From: an uncultured Flavobacteriaceae bacterium
GTDB taxonomy: Bacteria > Bacteroidota > Bacteroidia > Flavobacteriales > Flavobacteriaceae
Length of the DNA: 64,000 bases
Direction: 5' to 3'
Assembly: GCA_947489085.1 (NCBI GenBank)
Contig: CANLCJ010000016.1
Location: 31,326 to 95,325 of the forward strand
This document shows, in pieces, positions 54,421-62,752 of the stretch (positions within the stretch are counted from its first letter, which is position 1; every line of letters starts with the position of its first letter). The translations under genes were made by a program, and so were the position numbers. The notes below the pieces were generated by a model. That model was not told where the DNA came from. It saw nothing but the letters and a program-made list of their open reading frames with translations, and ran no database searches.

Positions 54421-54566
54421 TTATACAATATTATTTTTCTTGCTTACTCAAGATCGATACTAGTTACAAACTAGCACCAGCATGGGCTAGTAAAAATTTA
54501 ATACCTGCAATAGGCAATACTAAAGCTCTAATGTTACAAACTAGCACCAGTGCAGTGGGTAAAAAC

Positions 54567-55145
54567 TTATTGTTTAGTTAGCGCAATAGGTGTTGTTGGC
54601 AATATCTGTTCTGCTGGTTTTGTGCATACATTACCATTAATAAAACCTCTGTGGGGCAATAAAACTAAATTCATCTGAGAATTGCTCAACAGCGATACAA
54701 AAACCTCGCCCCTCTGACCGCAGCGCCCTTCTCGACCTGAATAAGTAAACATATAAGTACTATCACTATTCATATAATTACCTATAATAATCAAAGGTTC
54801 ATCTAAACCCAATTGAAGTGTATTTTCTATATCTCCTGAAGCATTAGAGAGCTTATATCTCATTACCAGATTATCCTTCTTAAAATCTATAAGAGGTTCT
54901 TCGTTTAAATACTCTTCTATTCTAAACTCATAGGTTATACCATCTTGTTGCCCCTTCCATGTTCCTGTAAACTTGGGTAATTTATTATTAACATCCTTAA
55001 TGTAGTTTATGCCATCATCGAACATACTAGGATCGTTTTCGTTAAAAACATAAGCATCCTTAAAATCTTCAACTGGTAAAATTTGGCTGTAGCTATTACA
55101 ATACCAAAGTATTGTTACAAAGCTCGTAATAAATAATTTTCTCAT
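54567..55145 (-). CDS. DUF6705-like secreted protein D3
   Basis: 192 residues, signal peptide ending CNSYSQ. Family core KLPKFTGTWKGQQDGITYEF and CGQRGEVFVSLL. Starts 13 bp after the stop of cassette C2, hence the candidate partner of C2. Beta-rich, probably periplasmic or surface-exposed. Its own terminator follows. Confidence 0.68.
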   Translation of the reverse strand: MRKLFITSFVTILWYCNSYSQILPVEDFKDAYVFNENDPSMFDDGINYIKDVNNKLPKFTGTWKGQQDGITYEFRIEEYLNEEPLIDFKKDNLVMRYKLSNASGDIENTLQLGLDEPLIIIGNYMNSDSTYMFTYSGREGRCGQRGEVFVSLLSNSQMNLVLLPHRGFINGNVCTKPAEQILPTTPIALTKQ

Positions 55146-55158
55146 AATGTTTTATTTT

Positions 55159-56139
55159 TTAAGGACATTCTGTTGGTCTGTCCAGTTTTCTTAAGTTATC
55201 TTCTTTTAGTTTGTGTTCAAGAATTTTTCCATTTCTATCTATCTCGTATAGGGATATCCCTCTTATCTGCATCTTAAATCTCATAAATCTTAATAGACCA
55301 GCTTCATCTTTACCATTACTTAAATAATCCATAAAAGATTGCTGTAGCGCAATATCACCGTCAGTAGCTTTTCTTCTAATAGTAAGTCGTGTAGCCCCTC
55401 TGTTATGTGCTAGATCGTCACTATCGCCCGTAAACTTCAATATATATGTATGTCTTTTTACAACAACGGCTGCATACATCTCTGAAATATCATTCTCAGA
55501 ATTATTACCTACATGATCCAACATATCAAGAAATAGGCCAACATCGTCTGGAGAAAAAATAGGTATTAAAGTACTCTTTGAGGAACTTCCATCATCAAAA
55601 ATCGTGACAATGGGGTTGAAATGGGTGTGAACATAGCCTTTTGTATGTTGGGTGTACCTAACATTTAGCTGTCTGGATATTGGATTTCCATTTGCATCTC
55701 TGTATAAGTCTAATTCTTTATATTGTTCGTTTTCTGGGGCGTTGAAATCTCTTCTAAAACCAAATTCGCGCTCTTCGTCCAATTTACCTTTTAAGCCTGT
55801 GATTATTTCATTTAAACCTTCTTGTTGGAGTGTGTTTTTTATTTGTTCACAAGGATCATCTTGCGTTTGGTCACAATTATTACTTGGGTCATGTTTCGTA
55901 TCATCACAATCTTCTGCAATACTCTCACTTATTTTTATATAATCGTCTATAAAACTACTTTGATCTCTCCAGTTAGAACATTCTTGGCGTTCGCTGCCAC
56001 TTCTATGGTAGCCATCTGCATCTTTGTCTAGAACCCAAGTTATCGTCTCTCTACATGTATCTTGAGGATTAATAGCTTGGGTTAAAGCTAAAACATCTAG
56101 GCCATCTGCAAGCAAGTTAAGTACGATTATAAAACACAA
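55159..56139 (-). CDS. Displaced C-terminal cassette C2 with JAMM-like motif
   Basis: 326 codons from a TTG that lies in a repeat; no signal peptide and no credible start. The first 75 codons (to DCDD) are identical in DNA to the 928-residue gene (55900-56124 against 59139-59363): LNLLADGLDVLALTQAINPQ, then the linker WVLDKDADGYHRSGSERQEC. Then its own domain: EREFGFRRDFN, GYVHTHFNPIVTIFDD, IPIFSPDDVGLFLDMLDH, a helical end RGISLYEIDRNGKILEHKLK. HxH, then Ser-x-x-Asp after a longer insert. Looks like a stored alternative C-terminus. Confidence 0.68.
   Translation of the reverse strand: MCFIIVLNLLADGLDVLALTQAINPQDTCRETITWVLDKDADGYHRSGSERQECSNWRDQSSFIDDYIKISESIAEDCDDTKHDPSNNCDQTQDDPCEQIKNTLQQEGLNEIITGLKGKLDEEREFGFRRDFNAPENEQYKELDLYRDANGNPISRQLNVRYTQHTKGYVHTHFNPIVTIFDDGSSSKSTLIPIFSPDDVGLFLDMLDHVGNNSENDISEMYAAVVVKRHTYILKFTGDSDDLAHNRGATRLTIRRKATDGDIALQQSFMDYLSNGKDEAGLLRFMRFKMQIRGISLYEIDRNGKILEHKLKEDNLRKLDRPTECP
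55900..56124 (-). repeat. 225-bp identical linker repeat, copy in C2
   Basis: Identical by eye to 59139-59363. Codes for the last trunk residues and the calcium-binding linker up to DCDD. On its start side (56125) it switches at once to the repeated intergenic sequence GATTATAAAACACAAAAAGC. Confidence 0.92.
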
Positions 56140-56159
56140 AAAGCGTATTATTTACTTTT

Positions 56160-56194
56160 AAAAAAAACACCTTTACGTAAACGCAAAAGTGTTT
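56160..56194 (-). terminator. Repeated hairpin terminator, copy 2
   Basis: Same hairpin as at 54384 with CGCAAAAG instead of CGTAAAAG in the right arm. It lies just upstream of C2 and would block read-through into that cassette from D4, consistent with C2 being silent. Confidence 0.72.
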
Positions 56195-56336
56195 CTTATA
56201 CAAATCTTATTTACCTGCTTACTCAGGTTCGGTACTAGTTACAAACTAGTACTAGCGCCACTGTGACATACTATACCACAACAGCTTTTTTTACTCATAA
56301 CGGCACTAGTAAATACCAGCGCCAGCACAGTATACT

Positions 56337-56912
56337 TTACTGCCTAATAAAACTAACCCCATTTTCAGGTAATATTTGCCCAACATAGCCAGATGGACAG
56401 CGTTCTCTATCTACACGAATTTCGGGGCGATAATGCATTCTAAGGAGGTTTTGATCTGGAGTGGTTAACGTAATGAAAATTTGTCCAAATTGGCCGCAAA
56501 AAGCTTCTCTACCACCATAGAGTAAAACATAGGTGTCATTTAAAAAATAATCGCCGTGTATTATTAGAGAGTCAGTATTGCCCGAAATATTAAAAGTGTT
56601 TTCTATAATATTACCAGAACTATCTGTTATCTTGTAGCGTATAGACAATCCTTCTTTCTTAAAAAAGTCATGATCCTGAAAATCTTTTGTTATCCTAAAT
56701 TCATATAAGGTACCTGTATCGCTCGTGTAATTCCAATTACCTACGAATTTGTCTAGTGAATTATTAATGTCTTTTACTTCTTCTATATCATCCTCAAATA
56801 CACTTTTTTCGCCAGCTACATATTCTGTAGAATAGGTTTCTAGGGAAATAGTTTGTGCATTACAGGTTAGGTGTAACATTAGTAAACCTAATGCAAATAA
56901 TAGTTTTTTCAT
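56337..56912 (-). CDS. DUF6705-like secreted protein D4
   Basis: 191 residues from the ATG at 56910-56912. Twin of D2 with a different stretch after TTPDQN (LLRMHYRPEIRVDRERCP) and REAFCGQ for RKSFCGQ. Signal peptide intact. No cassette directly before it. Together with D5 and D3 it belongs to the minus-strand run behind the 928-residue gene. Confidence 0.68.
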   Translation of the reverse strand: MKKLLFALGLLMLHLTCNAQTISLETYSTEYVAGEKSVFEDDIEEVKDINNSLDKFVGNWNYTSDTGTLYEFRITKDFQDHDFFKKEGLSIRYKITDSSGNIIENTFNISGNTDSLIIHGDYFLNDTYVLLYGGREAFCGQFGQIFITLTTPDQNLLRMHYRPEIRVDRERCPSGYVGQILPENGVSFIRQ

Positions 56913-57098
56913 GTTTTCTTTATTTAGTTTTACGCATTTACGCATTTACGCATTGTATTTTTCTCTTCTTTTATTATTACCTTCTTTTAATCTATGCTCT
57001 ATTTTATAAAATATCCGAACAAGACAGAGATTTTATCTTTAAAGCCCTTGATGCACTACTTAGAGATTATAAAACACAAAAGCGTATTATTTACTTTT

Positions 57099-57134
57099 AA
57101 AAAAAACACCTTTACGTAAACGTAAAAGTGTTTC
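57099..57134 (-). terminator. Repeated hairpin terminator, copy 3
   Basis: Same hairpin and A-run as at 54384. Ends the D5 transcript. The 56913-57255 gap holds only this and the repeated block. Confidence 0.75.
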
Positions 57135-57255
57135 TTATACAAATCTTATTTACCTGCTTACTCAGGTTCGGTACTAGTTACAAACTAGCACCAGTGGGTT
57201 CTTACTCGTAACAGCACTAGTAAATGCTAGCGCCATCTGGGCAAACCAGAAAACA

Positions 57256-57831
57256 TTATCGCTTATTCAAAATAATTCTTTTACCATTAGGTAATACATC
57301 TTCGGCGGGTCGTGGACATAAACGACCATCTAGAGCGTGTCCGCTTCGTGTATATAAGAAATTCATCGTATTAGTATTGGATAACGAGACAAATATATAG
57401 CCTTTCTGTCCACATCGTCTCTGCTCACCTAAGTAAATAAACATGTACGAAGTGTCATTGTTAAGATAATACCCTTTATTAACTAAAACGTTACTATTTG
57501 GTAATTGGATTGTACTCAAAATAATAGAAGACCCTGTAGACATTTCATAACGCATGATCAGTTTATCATGCCTTATGTTTGAATCTTCATTTTGCTTGGT
57601 GTATTTATCTATCTTAACTTTATAGTCAATACCTTCGAATGTTCCATTCCAAATACCTACAAATTTATCCAATTTATTATTTACATCTTTCACATAAGTA
57701 ATACCATCGTCTAAAAGACCTCTGTTTTCAAAAATATAATTGTCTTTTAATTCTTCTACGGGTAAAACTTGGCTAAAAGTATTTAACGTAGTAATGAGTG
57801 CTAAACTTAAAAAAGGTAGTATTTTAAACAT
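57256..57831 (-). CDS. DUF6705-like secreted protein D5
   Basis: 191 residues, signal peptide ending NTFSQ. Core KLDKFVGIWNGTFEGIDYKV and CGQKGYIFVSLSN. 23 bp after D6, so in the same operon as the 928-residue gene and D6. One of two partners directly behind the intact gene. Confidence 0.68.
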   Translation of the reverse strand: MFKILPFLSLALITTLNTFSQVLPVEELKDNYIFENRGLLDDGITYVKDVNNKLDKFVGIWNGTFEGIDYKVKIDKYTKQNEDSNIRHDKLIMRYEMSTGSSIILSTIQLPNSNVLVNKGYYLNNDTSYMFIYLGEQRRCGQKGYIFVSLSNTNTMNFLYTRSGHALDGRLCPRPAEDVLPNGKRIILNKR

Positions 57832-57854
57832 AGAAAAAAGTTCTCATTTTTCTC

Positions 57855-58415
57855 TTATTGCCTAGTGTATATTACATATTCTTCAGGAAAGACAATAAAG
57901 GGTGTTTGAGATGGACAAGTATATTGATATTCACCTTTAGGAGATAAAAACACTTTTAAGTTACTATTAGGTAATGCTTCCACAAATAAATAGCCATCTA
58001 AACCACAATCTGTCTTGCCTCCTCCAAAATTAAAAATATAAGTTCCGTTTTCACTGATATAATGTCCTAGTACAACGTATGGAGAGTTATCAGCATCATT
58101 TATAGTACTTTCAATTATATTATCATTATTCCTAATTAAATATTTAATTACTAGGAAGTCTTCTTGAATGCCGAATGAATTTTCTAAAGCTTTCATTATT
58201 CTAATTTCATAATTTTTACTATCTAAACTACCTTTCCATGTTCCAATAAATTTCTCAAAAACACCATTTATGTCTTTCACGTAAGTAATTCCAGCTCCTT
58301 CAAGACCTTCTTCTGAGTTTATGTATCTGTACTTTTGTTCAACGGGAAGTATTTGTGCAAAACAACTCGTTAAGCTTAATAGTTGTATTGCGAGAATCAA
58401 TTTTATGTTTTTCAT
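57855..58415 (-). CDS. DUF6705-like secreted protein D6
   Basis: 186 residues, signal peptide ending SCFAQ. Core VFEKFIGTWKGSLDSKNYEI and DCGLDGYLFVEALP. Starts 15 bp behind the 928-residue gene, the same geometry as D3 behind C2 and D1 behind C3. By position it is the expected immunity or chaperone partner of the intact JAMM-like domain. Confidence 0.68.
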   Translation of the reverse strand: MKNIKLILAIQLLSLTSCFAQILPVEQKYRYINSEEGLEGAGITYVKDINGVFEKFIGTWKGSLDSKNYEIRIMKALENSFGIQEDFLVIKYLIRNNDNIIESTINDADNSPYVVLGHYISENGTYIFNFGGGKTDCGLDGYLFVEALPNSNLKVFLSPKGEYQYTCPSQTPFIVFPEEYVIYTRQ

Positions 58416-58430
58416 AATTACTTTTAAATT

Positions 58431-61217
58431 TTAACAATCTCTTTTTTCTACTCTTCTTCCATTCGAGTTTAATGATCTTTCTTGAAGCTTAATATTATTT
58501 AAATCACTCCTTTTAACTTTAAATAATTTTATACCTCTTAAATTAAATTCGTTTCTAAGGAAATTAAGAAAGCCTTTTTCTAACCCCAATTTATTAACAA
58601 GACTAACAAATTTATTATCTAAAACTCTAATTTCTTGTCGTGAAGGGTTTAAATTCACACTATTAATTTCAGAAACATTTCCTGAAAATCGTAAGAAGTA
58701 ATTATTATTACTAGTCACTAAACCAGAGAAAGCATCTTCAGGATTCGCAATGATGTTAGAGTTATCAGTATTTTTTACTAATTGCAAGAATGTTAAAACA
58801 TCCCTAGGAGAAAAAATCTTTATAGGCCTTATGATCTGTTCTTGCCCTAAGGCGTCTACTTTACCAGTTTCAAAAGGATCGAGATGTACATGTACAGATC
58901 CTCTTACTTGTGGACCACTTGGTAATTGTAGTTCGTGTCCTCCACTATTAGGATTGACATTCAAATCTATAATTTGATTATTGTTATTTAATGAAAACCC
59001 AGATTCTTCTTTAAGATTTGTTTTATTGCTCAATGCCCTGAACCTTGAATTAAAAGCTGGGTTTTCCAATAATTTTCTATTTTCTTCACAAGGGTCTTTT
59101 TCTTCTTGTGTACAATCCACATTCTTACTGGAATCATTATCATCACAATCTTCTGCAATACTCTCACTTATTTTTATATAATCGTCTATAAAACTACTTT
59201 GATCTCTCCAGTTAGAACATTCTTGGCGTTCGCTGCCACTTCTATGGTAGCCATCTGCATCTTTGTCTAGAACCCAAGTTATCGTCTCTCTACATGTATC
59301 TTGAGGATTAATAGCTTGGGTTAAAGCTAAAACATCTAGGCCATCTGCAAGCAAGTTAAGTACAGCTTGAGAGATCACGCGTAAATTAGTCCATTCGGGG
59401 TGTTCTATACGCAATCGCTCAATTTCTAATGTAAAGTGTCCGCTTAAATTTCTTCTAGCAGTCGAGCCAAAAACACCATCGCCAGGAGCCGAAAAACCAG
59501 CGAGCATTTCTTCTCTTATTACGCTATTTAATTCGTTTAGCAAGTTAATATAATTTGGAGAATTATTGTTAGCAAAAATAGATTGATGCATTGCAATGCC
59601 AACTTCTGGATGATTAAAAAATAATGGCACTAAAACATTGTTAAGATTAAGTCTTCTGTTAAGGGCGTTAAAGATAGAGTTTCTTAAAAGCGATTCCAAA
59701 GATATGTTGTGGTTTAGGTAATTAGAGCCTAAATTATTTTCGTAGTTAATACGTATAGAATTATTGCCAGGACCAAAAGCAAAGGTGCGGCCTAATGTTT
59801 CGTTGGTAATTAAAGGGTCTATATTGTTAAAACCATTAGCATTTAAGATGCGTCTTATTATAAAGCCTTCGAAATCCGGAGCCCTGTTGTTTTTTAAGGC
59901 CTCTGTTAACACATTGCTAAAGTTGGTAAACCCTTGCGCTCTTGCGGTATTGCTCAATCTGGTCTCTAAAGCCCTATTGGGAGCAGAGGGAGTTTGCTCC
60001 AATGGTGTAGAGGCCGCCCTATATAAATTAGTGTCAGGGTCGAAGTTTTGGAAACTTGAGAGTTGGTTTAATAAATAGTTAACACAATCGTGGGAAACTT
60101 GGGTATAACGGTTGGCTTTAAAATAATTTAATACCGCCGTGTGTAATCCACTATTGTTTCTTATCTCATTTATATTAGTTAGGTTAATTGTTAAATGTCT
60201 CCCAAATATATCGTCATGTACACCTTCAACTAAATCGTTTATAATATCTTGTATTTCTTGAGGCGTTCTGCTGTTATTTCTCGGATGGAATATAGATGAG
60301 CTTTCAGAAGGCGCTTCCCTTTCTATGGCGTCTTTCAGGTCAGCGAAAGAAGGAGGAGCTAAATCTAAAAATTCTCTAGGCGCTTGCAATGGTACTCTAA
60401 CAACATTAGAAGATCGGTTAATTAAATTTAAATAAAGCTCTAACAACACGTATTGGTCTCTGGTGTTTTTGCGGTTGAAGAAACTCTCATGGCGCTCTCT
60501 AATACGATCTATATCTCTGCTAAAATCGTCTCGAAATGAGTCGAAATTCGATGCGAAACCTAAAATACCGTTATCGTGTTGCATTTGCCATTCGTTAGTT
60601 GAAAACAACTGGTTTTGCGCGTTACTCAAACTGGATACTTGAGGTATAGATGTTAAATTTCTTAAAGGAGTAGCTGTACTGCCTTCTAGTGCAAGGTTTC
60701 CAGAACTAAAAAATTTTCCTGGCTCGTTTAACTCATTATTTCTGTAGCTTAACAAAGCTAAGTTTTCTAAGGTTTTCGAGCGTGTTTGATTTCTTTCAAA
60801 AATACGAGAGCGAAATGTAGATTTGATGGTTTCCAAATTTCTGTTAATATCTCTTGTAGCTATTCGTCTTGTTAAATTTTCTATTGCTACCTCGTAAATA
60901 TTTGGTACCCATCCTATAGGCAGGTTAATCACTTTGTTTATTTCTCTTACAAAAATACTTTCTTTATTATCTTCAAGATGACGTGATACAGAGAGTGCGA
61001 TAAAATTCGCATTATTTATAAACCCATTATTGGTAAAGCTAACACGAAAATTGGAATTTGTGTCTTGGCAGCAGGTTAAGGTACTTAAGGCGCTTGATTG
61101 AATGGTTTGCGTATCATCAAGCTCGTTGAATTGTTGTGCAAAACTACTTGTAATACAGAGTAATGTAAACGCAAAATGTATAAAAAATTTGCGTTGTAAT
61201 GTGTTATTTAAAGCCAT
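58431..61217 (-). CDS. Large secreted protein with calcium-binding-type linker and JAMM-like C-terminal domain (C1)
   Basis: 928 residues, signal peptide ending TSSFAQ. Residues about 30-640: helical trunk I do not recognise, ending HPEWTNLRVISQAVLNLLAD. About 640-705: linker with DKDADGYHRSGSERQEC and DCDDNDSSKN, like MopE-type calcium-binding repeats (DxDGDGY ... DCDD). About 715-928: EESGFSL, SVHVHLDPF (His776, His778), IFSPRDVL (Ser803, Asp806), then helices. This gives a JAMM/MPN+-like set E...HxH...SxxD with an insert between His and Ser. Heads an operon with D6 and D5 and follows a T9SS-tagged gene. I infer a secreted polymorphic toxin or protease. Untested. Confidence 0.68.
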   Translation of the reverse strand: MALNNTLQRKFFIHFAFTLLCITSSFAQQFNELDDTQTIQSSALSTLTCCQDTNSNFRVSFTNNGFINNANFIALSVSRHLEDNKESIFVREINKVINLPIGWVPNIYEVAIENLTRRIATRDINRNLETIKSTFRSRIFERNQTRSKTLENLALLSYRNNELNEPGKFFSSGNLALEGSTATPLRNLTSIPQVSSLSNAQNQLFSTNEWQMQHDNGILGFASNFDSFRDDFSRDIDRIRERHESFFNRKNTRDQYVLLELYLNLINRSSNVVRVPLQAPREFLDLAPPSFADLKDAIEREAPSESSSIFHPRNNSRTPQEIQDIINDLVEGVHDDIFGRHLTINLTNINEIRNNSGLHTAVLNYFKANRYTQVSHDCVNYLLNQLSSFQNFDPDTNLYRAASTPLEQTPSAPNRALETRLSNTARAQGFTNFSNVLTEALKNNRAPDFEGFIIRRILNANGFNNIDPLITNETLGRTFAFGPGNNSIRINYENNLGSNYLNHNISLESLLRNSIFNALNRRLNLNNVLVPLFFNHPEVGIAMHQSIFANNNSPNYINLLNELNSVIREEMLAGFSAPGDGVFGSTARRNLSGHFTLEIERLRIEHPEWTNLRVISQAVLNLLADGLDVLALTQAINPQDTCRETITWVLDKDADGYHRSGSERQECSNWRDQSSFIDDYIKISESIAEDCDDNDSSKNVDCTQEEKDPCEENRKLLENPAFNSRFRALSNKTNLKEESGFSLNNNNQIIDLNVNPNSGGHELQLPSGPQVRGSVHVHLDPFETGKVDALGQEQIIRPIKIFSPRDVLTFLQLVKNTDNSNIIANPEDAFSGLVTSNNNYFLRFSGNVSEINSVNLNPSRQEIRVLDNKFVSLVNKLGLEKGFLNFLRNEFNLRGIKLFKVKRSDLNNIKLQERSLNSNGRRVEKRDC
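59139..59363 (-). repeat. 225-bp identical linker repeat, copy in C1
   Basis: Partner of 55900-56124. Identity ends exactly after the DCDD codons, where the toxin domains diverge. Confidence 0.92.
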
Positions 61218-61230
61218 GTATAGCGTTTTT

Positions 61231-62712
61231 TTAGTTTTTTATGTCTTTTATTAGCATTCTGGTGTGTAATGTGCCACCAGCATTAAGGCGTACAATGTAA
61301 AGCCCTTCTGGCAGAGCAGTATTAACGGGTATGGTATAAGTATAATCTCCTGCAGACTGTTTGGTGGGTGCTAAAATGGGGATAGACTCTGTACCATTTA
61401 GCCTTACTAGTTCTGCACTAACAGTGGCAGCTGTTTCGAGCTGGTACTGTACAGTAAGCTGGGCGTTAAAGGGTACAGGGTAGAGTTTTATAAACTGATC
61501 TTTTTGAGCAGCCAGCGACAGTAAGGCTGCCTCGCTTAAACTGCTTGTAGTGCCAATAGGTTTTAATACTAGCCCCATAGGTTTGCCATATTCTTTCCAA
61601 CTAGGTATGTAAGCATCTAAAGCGCCCATTAAGTAGGTAACACCGTTATAGGAATACTGCTGTAAGCTAGTAGAAAAGAAATTGTAATCTAAAGTGTTTT
61701 TTTCTGGTTGCTCTGGGTAAAGCCTGTTAAGCGTTACTGTTTGTTGTAAATTTTTAAAATACAGCGTTTCGTCTTGCCATAAAGCAGTTGTAGCTATGGT
61801 TTGTTGCTCTAAAAAAGCCTTTACAGCAACCGTATTGCTGCTGTCTTTTTTTGTTAGAGACACTGTTATAGGCATAACGCGTTGTATGTGTTTGCCAGAC
61901 CAGTCGTACTCAATAAGCTTACCTTCCCATTGCCCTAAAATGGTTTGTAGAGTTAAAGCATCTTCAGGGTAGTACTGCAGTTCGTTGGCAGTTTCCATAA
62001 GCACCTCTTTTTTTATAGGTTTGGCCTCTGGAGCTTGGGTTTCTATAGCTGTAGTAGCGTTTTGTGCAATTTTAGCTTTTTGTTCTGCATATATGGCGGC
62101 CACAAGCGCTTTACTGTTAGGGGCAGGATTGTCTAGAAGCACCTCTAAGGCTTTAGCTTCGTTAGCAGGCACCCCATAGCCCAAGTAGTTCGCTAAACCT
62201 AAATAATGCTTGGCCATAGGATCTTCGCTTTGTTCTAGCCATTGCAGCGCCTTAGAGTAATTTTGAGGCACCCCAAAGCCTTTGTAATACATATACCCTA
62301 AAGCATAGGCTGCTTTAGAACTGCCGTGCGTAGCTCCCTTTTCGAACCAGCGCACTGCCGTTTCGAAATTAATAGTGCAGCCTAAACCGTATTTATACAT
62401 GCGGCCTAAATTGTACTGCGCGCTGGCATGGCCTTTTTGTGCAGCACTAGAAATGAGTTTAAAAGCTTCTTTTTCGTTTTTAGCAGTGCCAATGCTATTT
62501 AAGTAAAATAGACCCAAATAATTTTCAGCCTTTGCATGCCCCTCAAGAGCACAAGGGCTAACGGCGTTAAAAAGTATTTTACCATCATTAAAAGGGGAAT
62601 GGTTTTGCAATAAGGTCTCTATATGTTCGAGTTGGGCATCGCATGGTGTTTGCGCATAGGCACATGCCAATGGGGCACAACAAAGTAGTGCAATTAATTT
62701 ATAAAAAGTCAT
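61231..62712 (-). CDS. Sel1-repeat protein with T9SS C-terminal sorting domain
   Basis: 493 residues. Signal peptide (ACAYAQ). Residues about 60-200: four or five Sel1 repeats (YLGLFYLNSIGTAKNEKEAF, YNLGRMYKYGLGCTINFETA, ALGYMYYKGFGVPQNYSKAL). About 255-390: a beta domain opening LQTILGQWEGKLIEYDWSGK, which recalls the KFVGTW core of the DUF6705-like proteins. Last 80 residues: type A T9SS sorting domain (KLYPVPFNAQLTVQYQL, LPEGLYIVRLNAGG). So it is exported by T9SS and anchored at the surface. 13 bp upstream of C1, probably one operon. Confidence 0.8.
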   Translation of the reverse strand: MTFYKLIALLCCAPLACAYAQTPCDAQLEHIETLLQNHSPFNDGKILFNAVSPCALEGHAKAENYLGLFYLNSIGTAKNEKEAFKLISSAAQKGHASAQYNLGRMYKYGLGCTINFETAVRWFEKGATHGSSKAAYALGYMYYKGFGVPQNYSKALQWLEQSEDPMAKHYLGLANYLGYGVPANEAKALEVLLDNPAPNSKALVAAIYAEQKAKIAQNATTAIETQAPEAKPIKKEVLMETANELQYYPEDALTLQTILGQWEGKLIEYDWSGKHIQRVMPITVSLTKKDSSNTVAVKAFLEQQTIATTALWQDETLYFKNLQQTVTLNRLYPEQPEKNTLDYNFFSTSLQQYSYNGVTYLMGALDAYIPSWKEYGKPMGLVLKPIGTTSSLSEAALLSLAAQKDQFIKLYPVPFNAQLTVQYQLETAATVSAELVRLNGTESIPILAPTKQSAGDYTYTIPVNTALPEGLYIVRLNAGGTLHTRMLIKDIKN

Positions 62713-62752
62713 ATGTGTTTTTTTTATTTTAAATGGTATAAGCTACACGCAA

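Larger units (their letters stand above)
53554..54428 (-). repeat. ~0.88-kb duplicated block, copy 1 (contains D2)
   Basis: Near-identical to 56261-57142, from CTGTGACATACTATACCACA to the hairpin and TTCTTATACAA. It includes a whole DUF6705-like gene and its upstream region. A ~150-bp patch (about 53687-53840) differs strongly between copies. Confidence 0.88.
56261..57142 (-). repeat. ~0.88-kb duplicated block, copy 2 (contains D4)
   Basis: Partner of 53554-54428. Differs by an extra ACGCATTT unit near 56935-56950 and by the divergent patch inside the gene. Confidence 0.88.

Noticed and set aside
54463..57200. CRISPR-like array from GTTACAAACTAGCACCAG repeats
   Set aside because: Only a few irregularly spaced copies with no equal-length spacers and no cas genes. 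They belong to duplicated intergenic blocks.
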